Of a stretch of DNA of 64,000 nucleotides, positions 11,615-22,845 are shown in pieces. How positions within the stretch are numbered: position 1 is the first letter of the stretch; every line of letters starts with the position of its first letter. The notes beneath the pieces were generated by a model. The model ran no database searches. It was given only the letters and a program-made list of their open reading frames with translations, and was not told the DNA's origin. This DNA is from Platycnemis pennipes (taxonomy: Eukaryota > Arthropoda > Insecta > Odonata > Platycnemididae): positions 32,745,773 to 32,809,772 of the forward strand of contig OW121850.1 of NCBI GenBank assembly GCA_933228895.1, given 5' to 3'. The position numbers and the translations under genes are program-made.

Positions 11615-11700
11615 ATGAAAAGGTTGGCCGATAGAAGAATTGAGTGGAAAGCTGCATCAAACCAATCCTAGGATTATTGACCAATGATGATGATATTATT
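11615..11700 (+). mobile_element. LINE 3' stub, same family
   Basis: The + strand encodes MKRLADRRIEWKAASNQS followed by the stop TAG at 11669-11671, then GATTATTGACCAATGATGATGATATT, with an ATG/GAT-repeat tail. It is the extreme C-terminus and 3' end of the same retrotransposon family as 10781-11216, which carries the equivalent block in decayed form. Nothing upstream on the + strand (11250-11600) resembles the rest of the element, so this copy keeps only its last 85 or so bases. The peptide is open, so the stub is better preserved than its neighbour. Confidence 0.7.
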
Positions 11701-12486
11701 TATGCTCCATAGAGTACTCTTACATACACCCGAGTACATTCCGTAATATTATAAATTTTTTCAACAAAAAACTACTTTCTACTCTTTTTTTATTGATGGC
11801 TCTCTTGGAAAGTGTGTGGAAAGGGTTGAATCCGCGTTGCATGTTAAAGGCTGCGCGGTTTAAAATGTTTTTTTTTCATCACACACTCGCAGACCATAAG
11901 CTGGTATGGGTTGGAAATTCCCTTCCTCGAGCAACAGCGTTGCTTTTCATTTGCAGTCCAAACTTTAACCTCGCTGGAGGGTTGCCAGCGCATGAATCAA
12001 GTGTCACAGATCTCAGCGTGGAAGGAAATTTAAGGAAACCTCCTGAATCGTCAAGTAGAAAGGGACCAAAGGGTAGTTATAACCGCTCAATTTCCTGTAA
12101 TTTTAGCATTTTCCGGGGTCCCGAGCACGCTCTCTTGCGAGATAAATTATTCAATTGAGCATTACTAATTTTGAGCTTAGCAGAATACTCAATGGGGTAC
12201 ATTCAAGTAAAAATGTACTTTGAATAAATCTTTCTGACATATAATTGCTTAATACATAGAAATAGAAATTTGATTTCTTCTAATTTAATCAGACTAAGGG
12301 AGAGGACATCAGTACGTTTATATCGCTCTCCTAAATAGTGAGCATTACATTTAATTTTCGCTCCAAATATGTTTTTGTCGACCTGTTTCTCCATTTGACT
12401 TTAATTCATGTCTCTTTTCACAAGTTTTATATTTAATTTTATACTAATAAGAGCGTTACACAAGTAACCACAAAATATTGATCATC

Positions 12487-12490
<4 letters not shown>
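11701..12490. other. AT-rich non-coding DNA
   Basis: A 121-codon + frame (11793-12158) shows no domain, signal peptide or motif that I recognise and its composition is that of the flanking DNA. Nothing else is visible. Confidence 0.45.

Positions 12491-12533
<43 letters not shown>
12491..12533. repeat. (TA)n microsatellite, 43 bp
   Basis: An uninterrupted alternating TA run. It is partnered by a second TA run at 12695-12724, about 160 bp away. Confidence 0.97.
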
Positions 12534-12536
<3 letters not shown>

Positions 12537-12694
12537 CACAAAGAGGACTCACTAGGCGGGTACACAATAGTTCGCACAAGAGGACACTTAACAAAAAACA
12601 TAGATACACGAAAAAAGGAGACACTCACAAAGTAGACTGGGAGACGTTTCGACGCTCATAGCGCCATTCTCGATCCGGAGAGAGTCATTTAATT
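12534..12694 (-). repeat. Unclassified repeat-like segment between TA runs
   Basis: This 161-bp segment is bounded on both sides by TA microsatellites. On the minus strand it reads GAGAATGGCGCTATGAGCGT then CGAAACGTCTCCCAGT, followed by TGTCTCC and a stretch rich in GT and CT words. The phrase with CGAAACGTCTC reminds me of 3'-terminal regions of some dispersed arthropod elements, but I cannot confirm a family. No coding potential. Confidence 0.4.
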
Positions 12695-12724
12695 TATATA
12701 TATATATATATATACATATATATA
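12695..12724. repeat. (TA)n microsatellite with one interruption
   Basis: Alternating TA from 12695, broken by a single C at 12715 and ending at 12724. Confidence 0.95.
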
Positions 12725-13700
12725 GCGTAATCAAAAGAATGTCATCCTGATTTTTGGGATTCCGAAAAATCAGCATGCTTCACTGAGGAGTTGAAAAGCT
12801 GTAATGCACAGGCTAAGTTTATGCCACGCAGCAAAATGTTCAGTTCTATTTTCTACGCTATTTTCTAGTAAAAGTGCGTAGGTAATGTGGTCACTGTGGT
12901 AGTCGTAGTGGTCAACTCAATACAATTTATTTTCAATTCATGTTTTTTTATTCTTGCACTCCATGCATTCTTACAACTCTATGGTTGATGAAATTATGAT
13001 CAGTGACACCACTAATTTCATGTAGCCTATTTGGATGAGCTGGAACAATAGTATCTGGAAAATAACTTTACATTACCAAATGTTTAATCTCTCAATTATG
13101 AATGTTTTCTAAATATTTAACATTTTATTGGCTCATCATGCTAAAAAGATAGATAGATATTTTCTACTATCAAGAAAAGAGACCCACAGTTAAATAGTTT
13201 GATAATTCTCTGAGTAGTGAATAGAGCAAAGGTAATGTTCTCTACTCCAGATTGTATTCCTATCAGTTAAAATATCAGACAGTGATAACGGTTATCCTGA
13301 TATCTCCGTCACAATGCAAAGGGCTCAAGCAGAGATGATCTCTCAAAATACGATAAACTGATAAAGCTTTATTTACGATAACATAAAATTTAATAAAATA
13401 TTTCCCGATCACCAGATATGAAGTTTTGGAAAAATCTTCATTTTTCATTAATAGAGCCTTAGGCTTATATAATCTTGGATTCTTTGATGAGCATTCGATT
13501 GAAAACTGGATAACATTAGCACTATCTAAACCTTGATTTTAAGGGTTCGACAAAGAATAATAGCATTCGCAAGGGTACTTTAACGCGCTGGCTGATACCT
13601 TGGCTAATACCTCCGGATCGATTCCACAGCGTAATGCCTAATCTTACCTCCGTGTTTACCCACGTAGGCCACTTTTAATGCACGGAGGAAATCAGTTAGC
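12725..13700. other. Non-coding DNA, nothing recognised
   Basis: No gene or repeat seen. A short AGATAGATAGATA run lies at about 13147-13159. Confidence 0.5.
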
Positions 13701-13789
13701 CGAGGGAAAATAAAAATGGGGGAGAGAGTGGAGGAAGAGAGGCCTAAGGAAAACTCGGAACCATATCCGAGTTCTCATCATCTCTTCTC

Positions 13790-14055
13790 ATTATCTCGCC
13801 CCCCAAATTTCCGCGCATTAATCCACAGACCTGTCCCCGCGCACCCCCCTCCCCTCACCCAACAGTCTCCACCCTCCATAAACCCTCCCTGCCGCACCCC
13901 CCCCCCCCCACCCTAAGCATCCTCGAGGAGGGGGAAGGAATCCCACCTTTCCGAGCGGCAACTCATCACACACCCTCGCCGCTCCGCCCACGCCCCTTAT
14001 TGCCTCTCCGTCACCCCTCCCCCTCAAACTCCTCTCCCCCATCCCACAAACCCTC
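13790..14055. repeat. C-rich tract with a C13 run
   Basis: The + strand is dominated by C and pyrimidine runs, including 13 consecutive C at 13897-13909. Open frames across it (Pro, Ser, Thr, His rich) reflect composition only. The complement could form G-quadruplexes. Confidence 0.8.
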
Positions 14056-14171
14056 GCGTCGCATCACGACCCACTCCAATCCCCCAGCGTCCCCTATCCT
14101 CCCTGCCCTCGGAGCTATCCACCCCAACAGGCTATTTTTCGCGTCCTGGCATCATCTTCTACCCGCCGGGC

Positions 14172-14220
14172 GTTCGGGGGGGATGTGGTAGAGGGGGGGG
14201 GGCAGGGGGGGGGGAGAAGG
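14172..14220 (+). repeat. G-run cluster, G-quadruplex candidate
   Basis: Three long G runs lie on the + strand: G7 at 14176-14182, G10 at 14193-14202 and G10 at 14205-14214. That is enough guanine for an intramolecular quadruplex. The C13 run on the same strand lies about 270 bp upstream. Confidence 0.85.
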
Positions 14221-15050
14221 GAAAGGAAAGAGTGGAAAAAGGTTTCATTTACATCTTCATCTACATATTGGTCCGTAAGGTACGGCTTTAGCCCATAACT
14301 GGGGGCGCAAAGACCCCTAAATTCAATGGGAAATTAGCTAAAAAAAATCAGAATACTTTCGCAGGAGGTATGGTAATGAAGCAATTGAAAAATATTGGAA
14401 CCATTACCGTATCTGAAAAAGTACCTAATAATGAAGGAAAACTTAATTAATATGAAGAAAAATGCTATCGACACTTGGAATAGATTTTTGACTAAAAACT
14501 GTTAAGCTTCTGACAACTTGTTGAAACGGCAATGAATTATCTAAAATACCATTTTGCTAAGTATTAAAAATATAATTTTTTATTTTGGATTTGACACCTA
14601 CCTTGTAACATATATTTCAACGATTAACTATCAAGTCCAAATCCTCACATTGGGCCAGGGGAATGCAGTGGCCCCCCTGAAAGTTTACCAGTCATTAAAA
14701 CGGCAATGCAAGGGTATTTTTGACGTCCAACCCTTGAGATTGTGAAAGATCGCAGAGTAATGAATCATGGACGAAAATGACGGTAACATGGTACAGCAGA
14801 TTTATATTTCATCTATATTATCTCTCAGTGATAAGTAATTCGTAAGTTCGTACGAATAATGGGAAGGAAGTGAATACTTTAATTTCACAAAACAGCAAAA
14901 CTTTCGTGAATTAGTTTCCTTAAATAATGCCCTACCTCATGCATGTTTCTTGCCAATCTTGAATACGGAAGAAATACTTTTGTTTTCAGCTTTCGTATCG
15001 AGTTGTTCCTTCCATAATGAACAATGATGTCCTTTAGTTTGCTTGCAGGA
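14221..15050. other. AT-rich non-coding DNA
   Basis: No gene seen. At 14250-14275 the words ACATCTTCATCTACATAT resemble the start of the dispersed CATCTACAT repeat described at 31440, but the sequence after it does not convince me. Confidence 0.4.
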
Positions 15051-15059
15051 TTATTCGTA

Positions 15060-15560
15060 GTTAGTTGTGGACGTCAGGTGTACGCGGGGATAAGGTCACT
15101 CGGCAACGGAATCCTTCCCTTCTTCCACTCGCCTTCTTGTCCCGGATTGCTCTCCTTCAGCTCTTACCGCCGTCTCTCGCGCTTTCATCCAGCTCCCAGA
15201 TACCGACGCCACCGGGACCATTAAAGAGGGAGATAGACCTGCTGCATCGACCCCCCTCTACTTTCCCTTCTCTTCCGCATCTAGCCGAACCCATGACGAC
15301 GTCCGAAGGTGTATTCTCGAAGGCGAGTCTGCGAGGCGGCGGCATCCCTTGCGGTCCAATCGTTTATTTCCCTCCACCGCTTCTCCCACCATCAAAAATT
15401 CCTCTGTTGCTCTTTCTCAACCCGCCATTTGGACCATTCTCTCAGCGTTAACCCCACCCCCTCTTCCCCTCATCCTCCGTCGGCACAGCCTTTATACACT
15501 GTTGCTTCAATTCTCCAGGCCGTTCTAGTTCTGCATTGTTCCTCTCAATTTCCCTCTTAT
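15060..15560. other. Pyrimidine-rich, CpG-containing tract
   Basis: Locally raised GC with many CpG and long pyrimidine runs on the + strand. Frames of 88-128 codons here lack recognisable domains and arise from the scarcity of stops in such DNA. It could be a promoter or 5'-UTR region, but no start signal, exon border or conserved peptide supports that. Confidence 0.4.
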
Positions 15561-16320
15561 GCTTACGCGTATTAGCCTCCGGAGTTCATTAAATTTTTGC
15601 TCCAGTCTAATTGGATGACAGGACATGAAAGAAAAAAATCGTCCTACTCATGTTTTTCCTCTTTTCATCCCGAACATCTCTTAAATCCCTCTCGCTCTCT
15701 TCCTTTTAGTCCTTCCATAGCAATTATGAAACACTTTCCGCACTGTCAACTTCGTATGATATTTCATCCCTGACGGCAATTTTGAAGCCAAGCTCGAATT
15801 TTCTGAGACCGAGCGAAAGTAATCAATGCAGGGTTTTAAAAATACGATTTACAAACCCTTAAATATACATTTAATCCACTCTTGGATTATGTTGTCAACG
15901 ACTGACTACAGAGGTCATTTTTACGTGCGGAGGGAGGTTATGACTTCATTGAGCGAGGAGGGATGGATGAAAACTCATTATCTCTCTATCAACTAATGCC
16001 ACTTCTTGGATGAAAGATCAACTTATCAATCGACAAAAAACATGCTGCACTTAATGGTTTGAAGATCATTTTCGGATCTATTACGGAATGCACCTTCAGA
16101 TCCATGAAGACCTACTTGATTTCACTTTATGTCTTGGAGCACTTCAAAAAGTTTCTTGGCACGAAGATAACATTCTCTCCTGCAGCTCCATTTCTCCACA
16201 AAAAATTACCGCTTCTCTTCCTGGGAGAATATTTTACGAGCTGAGAGGAGAGGGATTGCTTTGCTTCGGTGCGAATTCCTTCCTTGGTCATCATTTCTCC
16301 GCAGCTTCATTTGTCCACCT
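15561..16320. other. Non-coding DNA, nothing recognised
   Basis: Ordinary mixed-composition DNA with short frames only. Confidence 0.45.
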
Positions 16321-16990
16321 CTCCGCGCGCTCGTGAAATTCTTGGGAGACTGCACAATCAGATTTTTTCCGTCCCTTGCCCACGCAGCTCAAATGCGTCG
16401 GACGCTGGAACCCTCTCAGGGTGCATTCTGGTGACGTCCTCGCGGTCACAATTTTTTCGCGGCGCAAATGGGACGGCGTCCGCTCGTTGCCCCACTTCCG
16501 AAGCTCATATTCACCTTCCCTCCCACCCCAACGTCGTCCCCCCCATCCCCGCCTCGTTTCTTTATGGCTGAAGCATCAAGGGTCGCTCCTTGAGCGTTTA
16601 TCGTCGTGGCTGCGAGGCGATCCCTTCGCGACCTCCCTTCTTCCTCGCGGACTCGCACCTCGAATCATGGAGATCCTTACCGAAGGGAAGTTACTGCCTA
16701 CTCCGTTCCTTACTCTGCCACACTCCACTCTACTTCCTCCACCGAGGGCACTCTTCGGGACGTGCGTGGATCGGCTGCCTCATCATTCACGTTCTCATTT
16801 CTTCTCGCCCGTCTCCCCCCCCCCTCTCCGTGCACACTTCACCACGAATGAGAGCTAGCCTCCACACAATTTACACGGCTCTCCCTTCCTCTGGGGTGCT
16901 TTATTTCATTTTCCAGTTCAATTATTTATTTTCTCTTTTGCCACTTCCTCTTCCATCATCCTTGGAATTCCCTTGGGCTTTTTTATGATC
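16321..16990. other. Second pyrimidine-rich, CpG-containing tract
   Basis: Composition as at 15060-15560. Overlapping open frames of 100, 160, 132 and 81 codons in different + frames are the mark of compositional bias rather than of one gene. A run of about 11 C lies at about 16806-16817. Confidence 0.45.
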
Positions 16991-17284
16991 TTTCTTCTTT
17001 GTGCAGCCATCCTATCTACGCGTGTTTTATAAAGTAACTTACTATCGCCAAGTGGATAAATGATGTTTTCCGCCAGACTAATCATTAAAAGTTGCATACT
17101 CACTCGTTTATCGTCCCCAATGCTTTTGCAAATATATTAAGGAGAGTTTAAAAATAAAAGGAGTAAATTTCGTGTTCATTTTGTACCATCAAAAAACTAA
17201 ATTCGTTCGCTATATTCGGTAGCTAGTATTACAATGAAAGCGGTAAAAGGAACATAAATAGCCATATCTTGTGGAACCAGATGA

Positions 17285-17480
17285 AGATAGCTGTCGGGGG
17301 AAAAGTGAATTAAAGAATGGCAAAGGAAGAAATTGTATGAATAGTGAAAAAAGTAGCGAAGGAAGTTCAATTTTAATGAATATGTAAACATGACTAACGT
17401 CTAACAATGACTAACAGAGGAATCGAATGGAGAATTGTGTCAAATCAATCCTCGGAATGATAACATGTGATCATGCTGCT
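17285..17480 (+). mobile_element. LINE 3' remnant, same family, decayed
   Basis: The clearest part is LTMTNRGIEWRIVSNQSSE-stop at 17401-17460, which aligns with RLADRRIEWKAASNQS-stop of the stub at 11615. Upstream, 17285-17400 reads with broken frames in a way that fits the Gly/Lys-rich segment preceding this end in LINE polyproteins (GGKVN-stop-RMAKE), but only weakly. The reading frame is interrupted several times, so the copy is dead. Confidence 0.55.
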
Positions 17481-20280
17481 AATATAGCAGAGGAAATTTA
17501 AATTTTAGACTTTTTGGTCACCTATCAAGTTGAATCTGCTTTGCATGATTAATTCCATCTAAAAAATGCTATCCTTCATTCGGTTTGATGAATCTCACTC
17601 GTGCTTCAATTCTCTTCGTCATTCGTTTAAATTTTCAACAAAACCTTGGGCCCTACGAAGAGGATGCATACGAATGCGTTAAATAATAAGCATTTTAAAA
17701 ATGTATCCTCGCTTGTTTGAAAACATTTTTGTGAGCAATTATTGATCGCCTATGATAATATCGCAATCTAAAAATTCTTCTTCTAATTACATGAATATCT
17801 AAACTGAGTTTAGACCAGAGATTTGTTCCATTTAGGCTTAATCTAGTCATAGTTTAAATTTCGTATCATAAAACACATTTGAACGTCCTAAAATTATATC
17901 ATACAATGATTTCTTTCGCGTACTACTTCCACAGGCTCATTGCTCAAAATTTCGTTTCCTTCTTTCTATTCCACCCATGTTGTTTCACCCTCTTATCATT
18001 AGATATCTTTTCACCCACTAACCAAATTACACCACTTCCATACTTCTATGAATGCAAAACATTTTTAAATTAAACAGAAATCAGGAGAGAATATAGGAAT
18101 AAAATGTGGCAAAACCTCGCATGCTGTTTACTCAGTAAGTGAGCAAAAGTTCTCGTCCCGAGGGATATCTAAACAGGTGGGGGAAAGAGAAATAAGAGAA
18201 TACATGGATAAAAAGTAATGAATACAGATATGATATTGTAGCACCATAATTTCAAATTGCCGTCGAGTATTATCTTGCTAATTTAATACCACTGGGAAGC
18301 TCAAACGTAGCTGGAAGGGAAGTTCCACTATATTTTTTCATTATATTTCCGCGGTATTTCCTATTTCCTGAAAAATTTATATATTTTCCACCAACAGATT
18401 AGAACAATAACGTTGAATTCCGGCCCCAGGTAATCAATTTCACTTCTTTGTCCAAGTTGTGACTTCAATTCTCTCACGAAAGTCTTACTATAATACTGTA
18501 TCAGTAGGGGATCCCCTGGACTAGATCATTTTTTTAAATAAAATTTTCATCGCTGGAAGACAATTGAAATTCGACATTAAAAAAAGTCATTTTAGGAGGA
18601 AAAATGACTCGTACGTGGATGGGATGAAAATTAAGCCGCGACACTCTACGCTCTGGAGGAAAAATTCTGGTCAAGGTGTTAATGAAAGCTCAACGCATAT
18701 AACTGGCTCGGAAAACTGTGCTCGTAAATACGTATGACAGGAGATAATGAAAGGCTGGGATGTACGATGAGGGATAGAAAGGAAGTGCAGAATGGACTCA
18801 CCAAGGATTCCAAGACTCGATGGCGATAAAGTTACTACGCAGAGGAGGAAACTATTAGTGACAAGCAAACACCAGGGCTAAGGTGGTTAAGATTGGGAAT
18901 AGGAGCTACCACGACTTCACCAATATCCATACTACCGCGGATATTGTTCTCCATTGGCTGCAGGAAAGGCAGGGCCTGGGAAAGAGAGAATGGGAAGTGA
19001 CGAGAAATTGACAGTATGTAGTTGATGACGCAAGGGTACGGGAAAGAAGCTGTAACACGGGAAAGTAAATCAAGCAGCGGAACGAAGACAAGACAAGCAG
19101 TTAAACGGAAAGCTTTATACGGGGCGAGGCAACTTTATTGCTTCGCGCCGTGACAAGGAAGAAAAGAATGCCAAAGGAGGTGCAATTTTTTTATCGGTAA
19201 ACTCGGAAATTCATTTTTTAAAGTTCCACCTACATTTGGCCTGGTTGCCCTAGTAATATGCGTGAGCGCCACCACGCACCAAATTAACAACAACGAAGCA
19301 TTAGAAGTAATGGTGTGTTCATATTACAAACATAAATCGACTCATGTATCACTCAAAACGTTGAACCACATTGAGGAAAGAACTTCGGGCTTATTGAATG
19401 AAGTTTAAAAAAAACTGGTTTTCTCGTATGCTCATTACTTGACCTCAATTTATAATTAGAATCACGATATATCAGTAAATATTGAAATTAATGGATTCAA
19501 AAGAGCTGAATAAAAAGGTAATGACAAAAATAATTAGCTGAGGACTTTGGATTTTGCGGATTTAATAAATATGTGGCCAATTTAGAGAGCAGCAGGTACT
19601 ACAGAGGATAGGAAATGCACATTAAAAGGCCCTGAGTTTCATTTTTGCGCTAAAGTCATAGCTCACTATCTTTCTTTCCATAAATCGAGATTTGTTAACA
19701 ATACTCTTTGGCATAATACTTAACATAGATGCTCGTTCAGGATGTATTTTTTTATGAATCTGAATATTCTTCACTAATGTGGTAAAACAGTCTCAATAAA
19801 TTATGCAAAGATGAACATTCTTCGAAAAGATTATTATTAATACCAGTTGTTCGTAGGGGAGAATTTTTTCAGTGATAGAGGCTCAAAGAGTAAATGTTAC
19901 TCAAGAGTAAAGAGCTCAACAGCACCAGAGGAGAAGAGAGATATATTAGCAAACGCGTTTAGGATCCTTTGAAATATTTAGGCCCAAATGCACTCATGAG
20001 TCTTTTTTTGTTTTCAATCCAAAAGAGCAAAGCCTTTCTTTAGCCATTAATTCACTTTAAGTAATTCCGTTTGACTTAAGACGCAAGTCATTTTCAGAGC
20101 GAGCATGCATTAGTATATCGTGTGCTGGAACTAGAGAGTGATGCATCTTTCTAATTTTTCATTCCACTCGCCCAGGGGGTTAAAATATCACAATCTCCGC
20201 AGTCTTAATTTTCTTACCCTCGGCGGGTGCACGAAGACAAAACATCAAGTACTAGAGGAGGCATTACCTAATTACGGCAT
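17481..20280. other. AT-rich non-coding DNA, nothing recognised
   Basis: About 2.8 kb with only short frames and no repeat or motif I can support. Confidence 0.5.
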
Positions 20281-20830
20281 TACCACTCCGCGCTGATGGG
20301 AATATTTTAGGCTGCTACACACGGACCAGGTTTCAGCGAGTGAAGCATCGAGATGATTACGGGCAGACATAATTCAAAGCGATCTTCCAGAACACCTTTG
20401 ATGGAGCTCCGCTTCTCTTTTTTTTCGATGAGGAGGAAGCTTCATGCGGAATCCTTCGGGAAACAAGCAAATGAGAGCTAACGTTCCATTCACATTCATT
20501 AATCTCTCCCGCTCTTTCTCCTTTGCACTCTCCCTCCGATGCGGCCTCTTCCACCGTACATAATCCATTCCGGACTGCTCGCGAGCCGAACGACAGAGGA
20601 AGGAGGAATGAACCAGAAGGCCGCGTGCACTTTGCGCAGTGAAAGCCCCACGAAGCGAGGAAAAATTCATTAAGGCTGCACACCAACCCGGCCTCGTCCT
20701 ACCCCTGCCGATGCTCGTCTTTCATTTAAGGACCAGGCCTAGCTGTGGGGAAATAATGAAAAAAAAGAGCTCTCTCTCTCTCTTTCCCTCTGTTTACGCA
20801 CAAACATTACGCCGAGATAACGCTGAAACC
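20281..20830. other. CpG-containing mixed tract with (CT)n run
   Basis: GC and CpG are raised compared with both sides. Two overlapping minus frames (98 and 109 codons, 20357-20686) show no domain. A GAGCTCTCTCTCTCTCTC run lies at about 20768-20785. A promoter or regulatory role is possible but unsupported. Confidence 0.35.
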
Positions 20831-22639
20831 AGAACGTAATACCCTTCTCATACCTTATTACTTAATCATTGTCCTACCTTTTGGTACTTTTCTAGATTCG
20901 TGTTACTCGAATCACACGGCATACACTTTCGGCGAGGTGTTATGGTCACCGATCACCAATGGCAAACTTGGGGAAACGAGAAAAGAATCGCAGAAGCGTA
21001 ATTTTTCGTACTGCTGTGACCGAGGTTTCACAGATGAAGATCCCATATGAGTAAACATGACAGCCTTGTGAATGTGAGGTACTAGTTGCACTAGTATTTG
21101 ATTCAAGAATATTTTTCTCTTATGTACTGAAGAATATTTTCATTTTATATGATATTCTAACTCAAATTGTGGAATCAAGGTGTTAGATGGTTTGATGATT
21201 AATAAGAAATTAAGAAGTAGGCCTTAAGATCCAGCAAATGATTCTTGTAATTGACTTGCGTACAAAATTTCTCCACGACCGTATTGAATAAAAACTTCCA
21301 GAATCTGTAGTCGAGAAAAGTTAAATTAATGTGCAATAAAAAGTAAAAGAGCTTATTTAAGATGCCATGGCTAACGCTTCACCAAAACAGTTGCCAGCAA
21401 ATATACTTAATATGAACTCTATTCAATTTCCATGAGATAATCGACTCTTATTTACATTTTTTTCTATAAAACCCAGTGCAACTTTTGAAGCAAGACAAAG
21501 CATAGACTGGATCTAATAAAGGGCGTAATGCCTGCGTGGACTATTTTAACGCCAATCACAAAGGTTGCTTCAAGGCCATTTAATTCTAGGATAGGCTGCG
21601 CTTTTTACAGTCCAGCACTTCGTTCACGGAGATGACCAGGTATCTAATCATGTGCAAGCCGCCAAGCTCCATTTTCTCTGACCCGCGCGTTAATAAGAAG
21701 TTATTTAAGGCCAGGATTTTATGGGGATTTTAAAAGAGGAGAAAAAGAAGTTTGCGATCAAACCTGCACATGCTGGTGTGGCAGCTACGTAATGAAAGCA
21801 CTAAAAGAACAAAACCTGTCAGTATCACGCTAAGACAGGATTATGATATAAATATCGACGATATCGACTGTGTGTATTACGCGGAGAGGAATCGGAGAGA
21901 AATGTTATTTTTCCTAATGTATTACAGCAAGTATGATTTAAAAACTGCCACTGCATATTTATTAGAGTGTAACTCTTGAAAGATGTATCATGTTTCTTCT
22001 TTGTATCAGAAAAATTTATCGATGGACCGAGTTGTCTTTGCCCAAGCGTGGCAGTAATATTAATATTATTTGATGTTGCTCTAGATATCCTAGATTTATG
22101 TTATCAAATATTCACTAAAAAATTACGGATGTTTGTTTTTCCATATTTTAAATATCAGCTTAGAGTGTTCATCAGTTCTCAACGACAATTTTTACAAATC
22201 TGTGGAAATTCGTAACATCCCCGTTGATTTCATTTTTGAGCCAAAGAAAAACTCGACCAGTGCTACATTCATTTAAAAAATAATTTGAAATCGAGAAGAT
22301 GGAGAGTTGCAACAGAAATTGTAATAGTAGTCAAAAAAGTTCCGAAATTTACTCGCTGGGAAGTTAGCACCTTTCGAAATATCAATCACCAGATTTGATT
22401 TCTAATCGGAACAACGTATTTGAGTTCTAATAACAATGCTTATATCACTCACAAAGAACAGTTCCCAGATTATTACCATCCAAGTGAAGTGAATGAGATT
22501 TATGTGGAAATACTGGTTATCATATCATCAATAGGTTTTCCCAAGTTCCCCAAAAACTCTTTACACGAAGCTAATGGCTATAAAATAAGAAGGAAAGGTT
22601 AAAATGTGCGTATCCATCTAATGAGCACTACAATAGAAA
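20831..22639. other. AT-rich non-coding DNA
   Basis: A 75-codon + frame at 21752-21979 has a protein-like mix of residues (acidic block DINIDDIDCVYY, end TATAYLLECNS) but I recognise no family and there are no convincing splice borders. It is left as unexplained. Nothing else seen. Confidence 0.4.
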
Positions 22640-22740
22640 GGAACAATGGCAGAGAAAAGAGAAAATTAAACAAGCAGCAGAGGTTAGCCGAAAGAAGAAT
22701 GGAGTACATAGTTGTGTTAAACCAATGATAGTATCGAACA
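22640..22740 (+). mobile_element. LINE 3' stub, third + strand copy
   Basis: RLAERRMEYIVVLNQ-stop is encoded at 22681-22728, aligning with RLADRRIEWKAASNQS of the copy at 11615. The preceding codons (NNGREKRKLNKQQ) are open but diverged. Only the extreme end of the element survives. A tRNA-like remnant in the opposite orientation begins about 30 bases further on. Confidence 0.55.
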
Positions 22741-22769
22741 ATATTTTTTCTGAGAAAAAATCATTCATC

Positions 22770-22845
22770 TTGGCCGGGATTCGAAACCGGATCTCTCGAA
22801 TTCACGTCGCGTTTTAGCCAAAATTGTGAAAGGCTACCAAGGTCT
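22770..22845 (-). mobile_element. tRNA-like SINE head
   Basis: On the minus strand a B-box GGTTTCGAATCC lies at 22777-22788 (followed by CGGCC) and an A-box-like GGTAGCC at about 22833-22839. The spacing, about 45 bases, is near that of a tRNA. No acceptor-stem pairing is seen. The minus frame over it reads DPVSNPG, a typical B-box translation. The body beyond the head is not resolvable. Confidence 0.5.

Noticed and set aside
16376..16988. Overlapping + frames of 160, 132 and 81 codons
   Set aside because: Several frames are open at once over the same pyrimidine- and CpG-rich DNA, which points to composition and not to a gene.
21752..21979. 75-codon + frame with protein-like composition
   Set aside because: No recognisable family, no splice borders and no neighbouring exon. 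Short enough to be open by chance in 64 kb.
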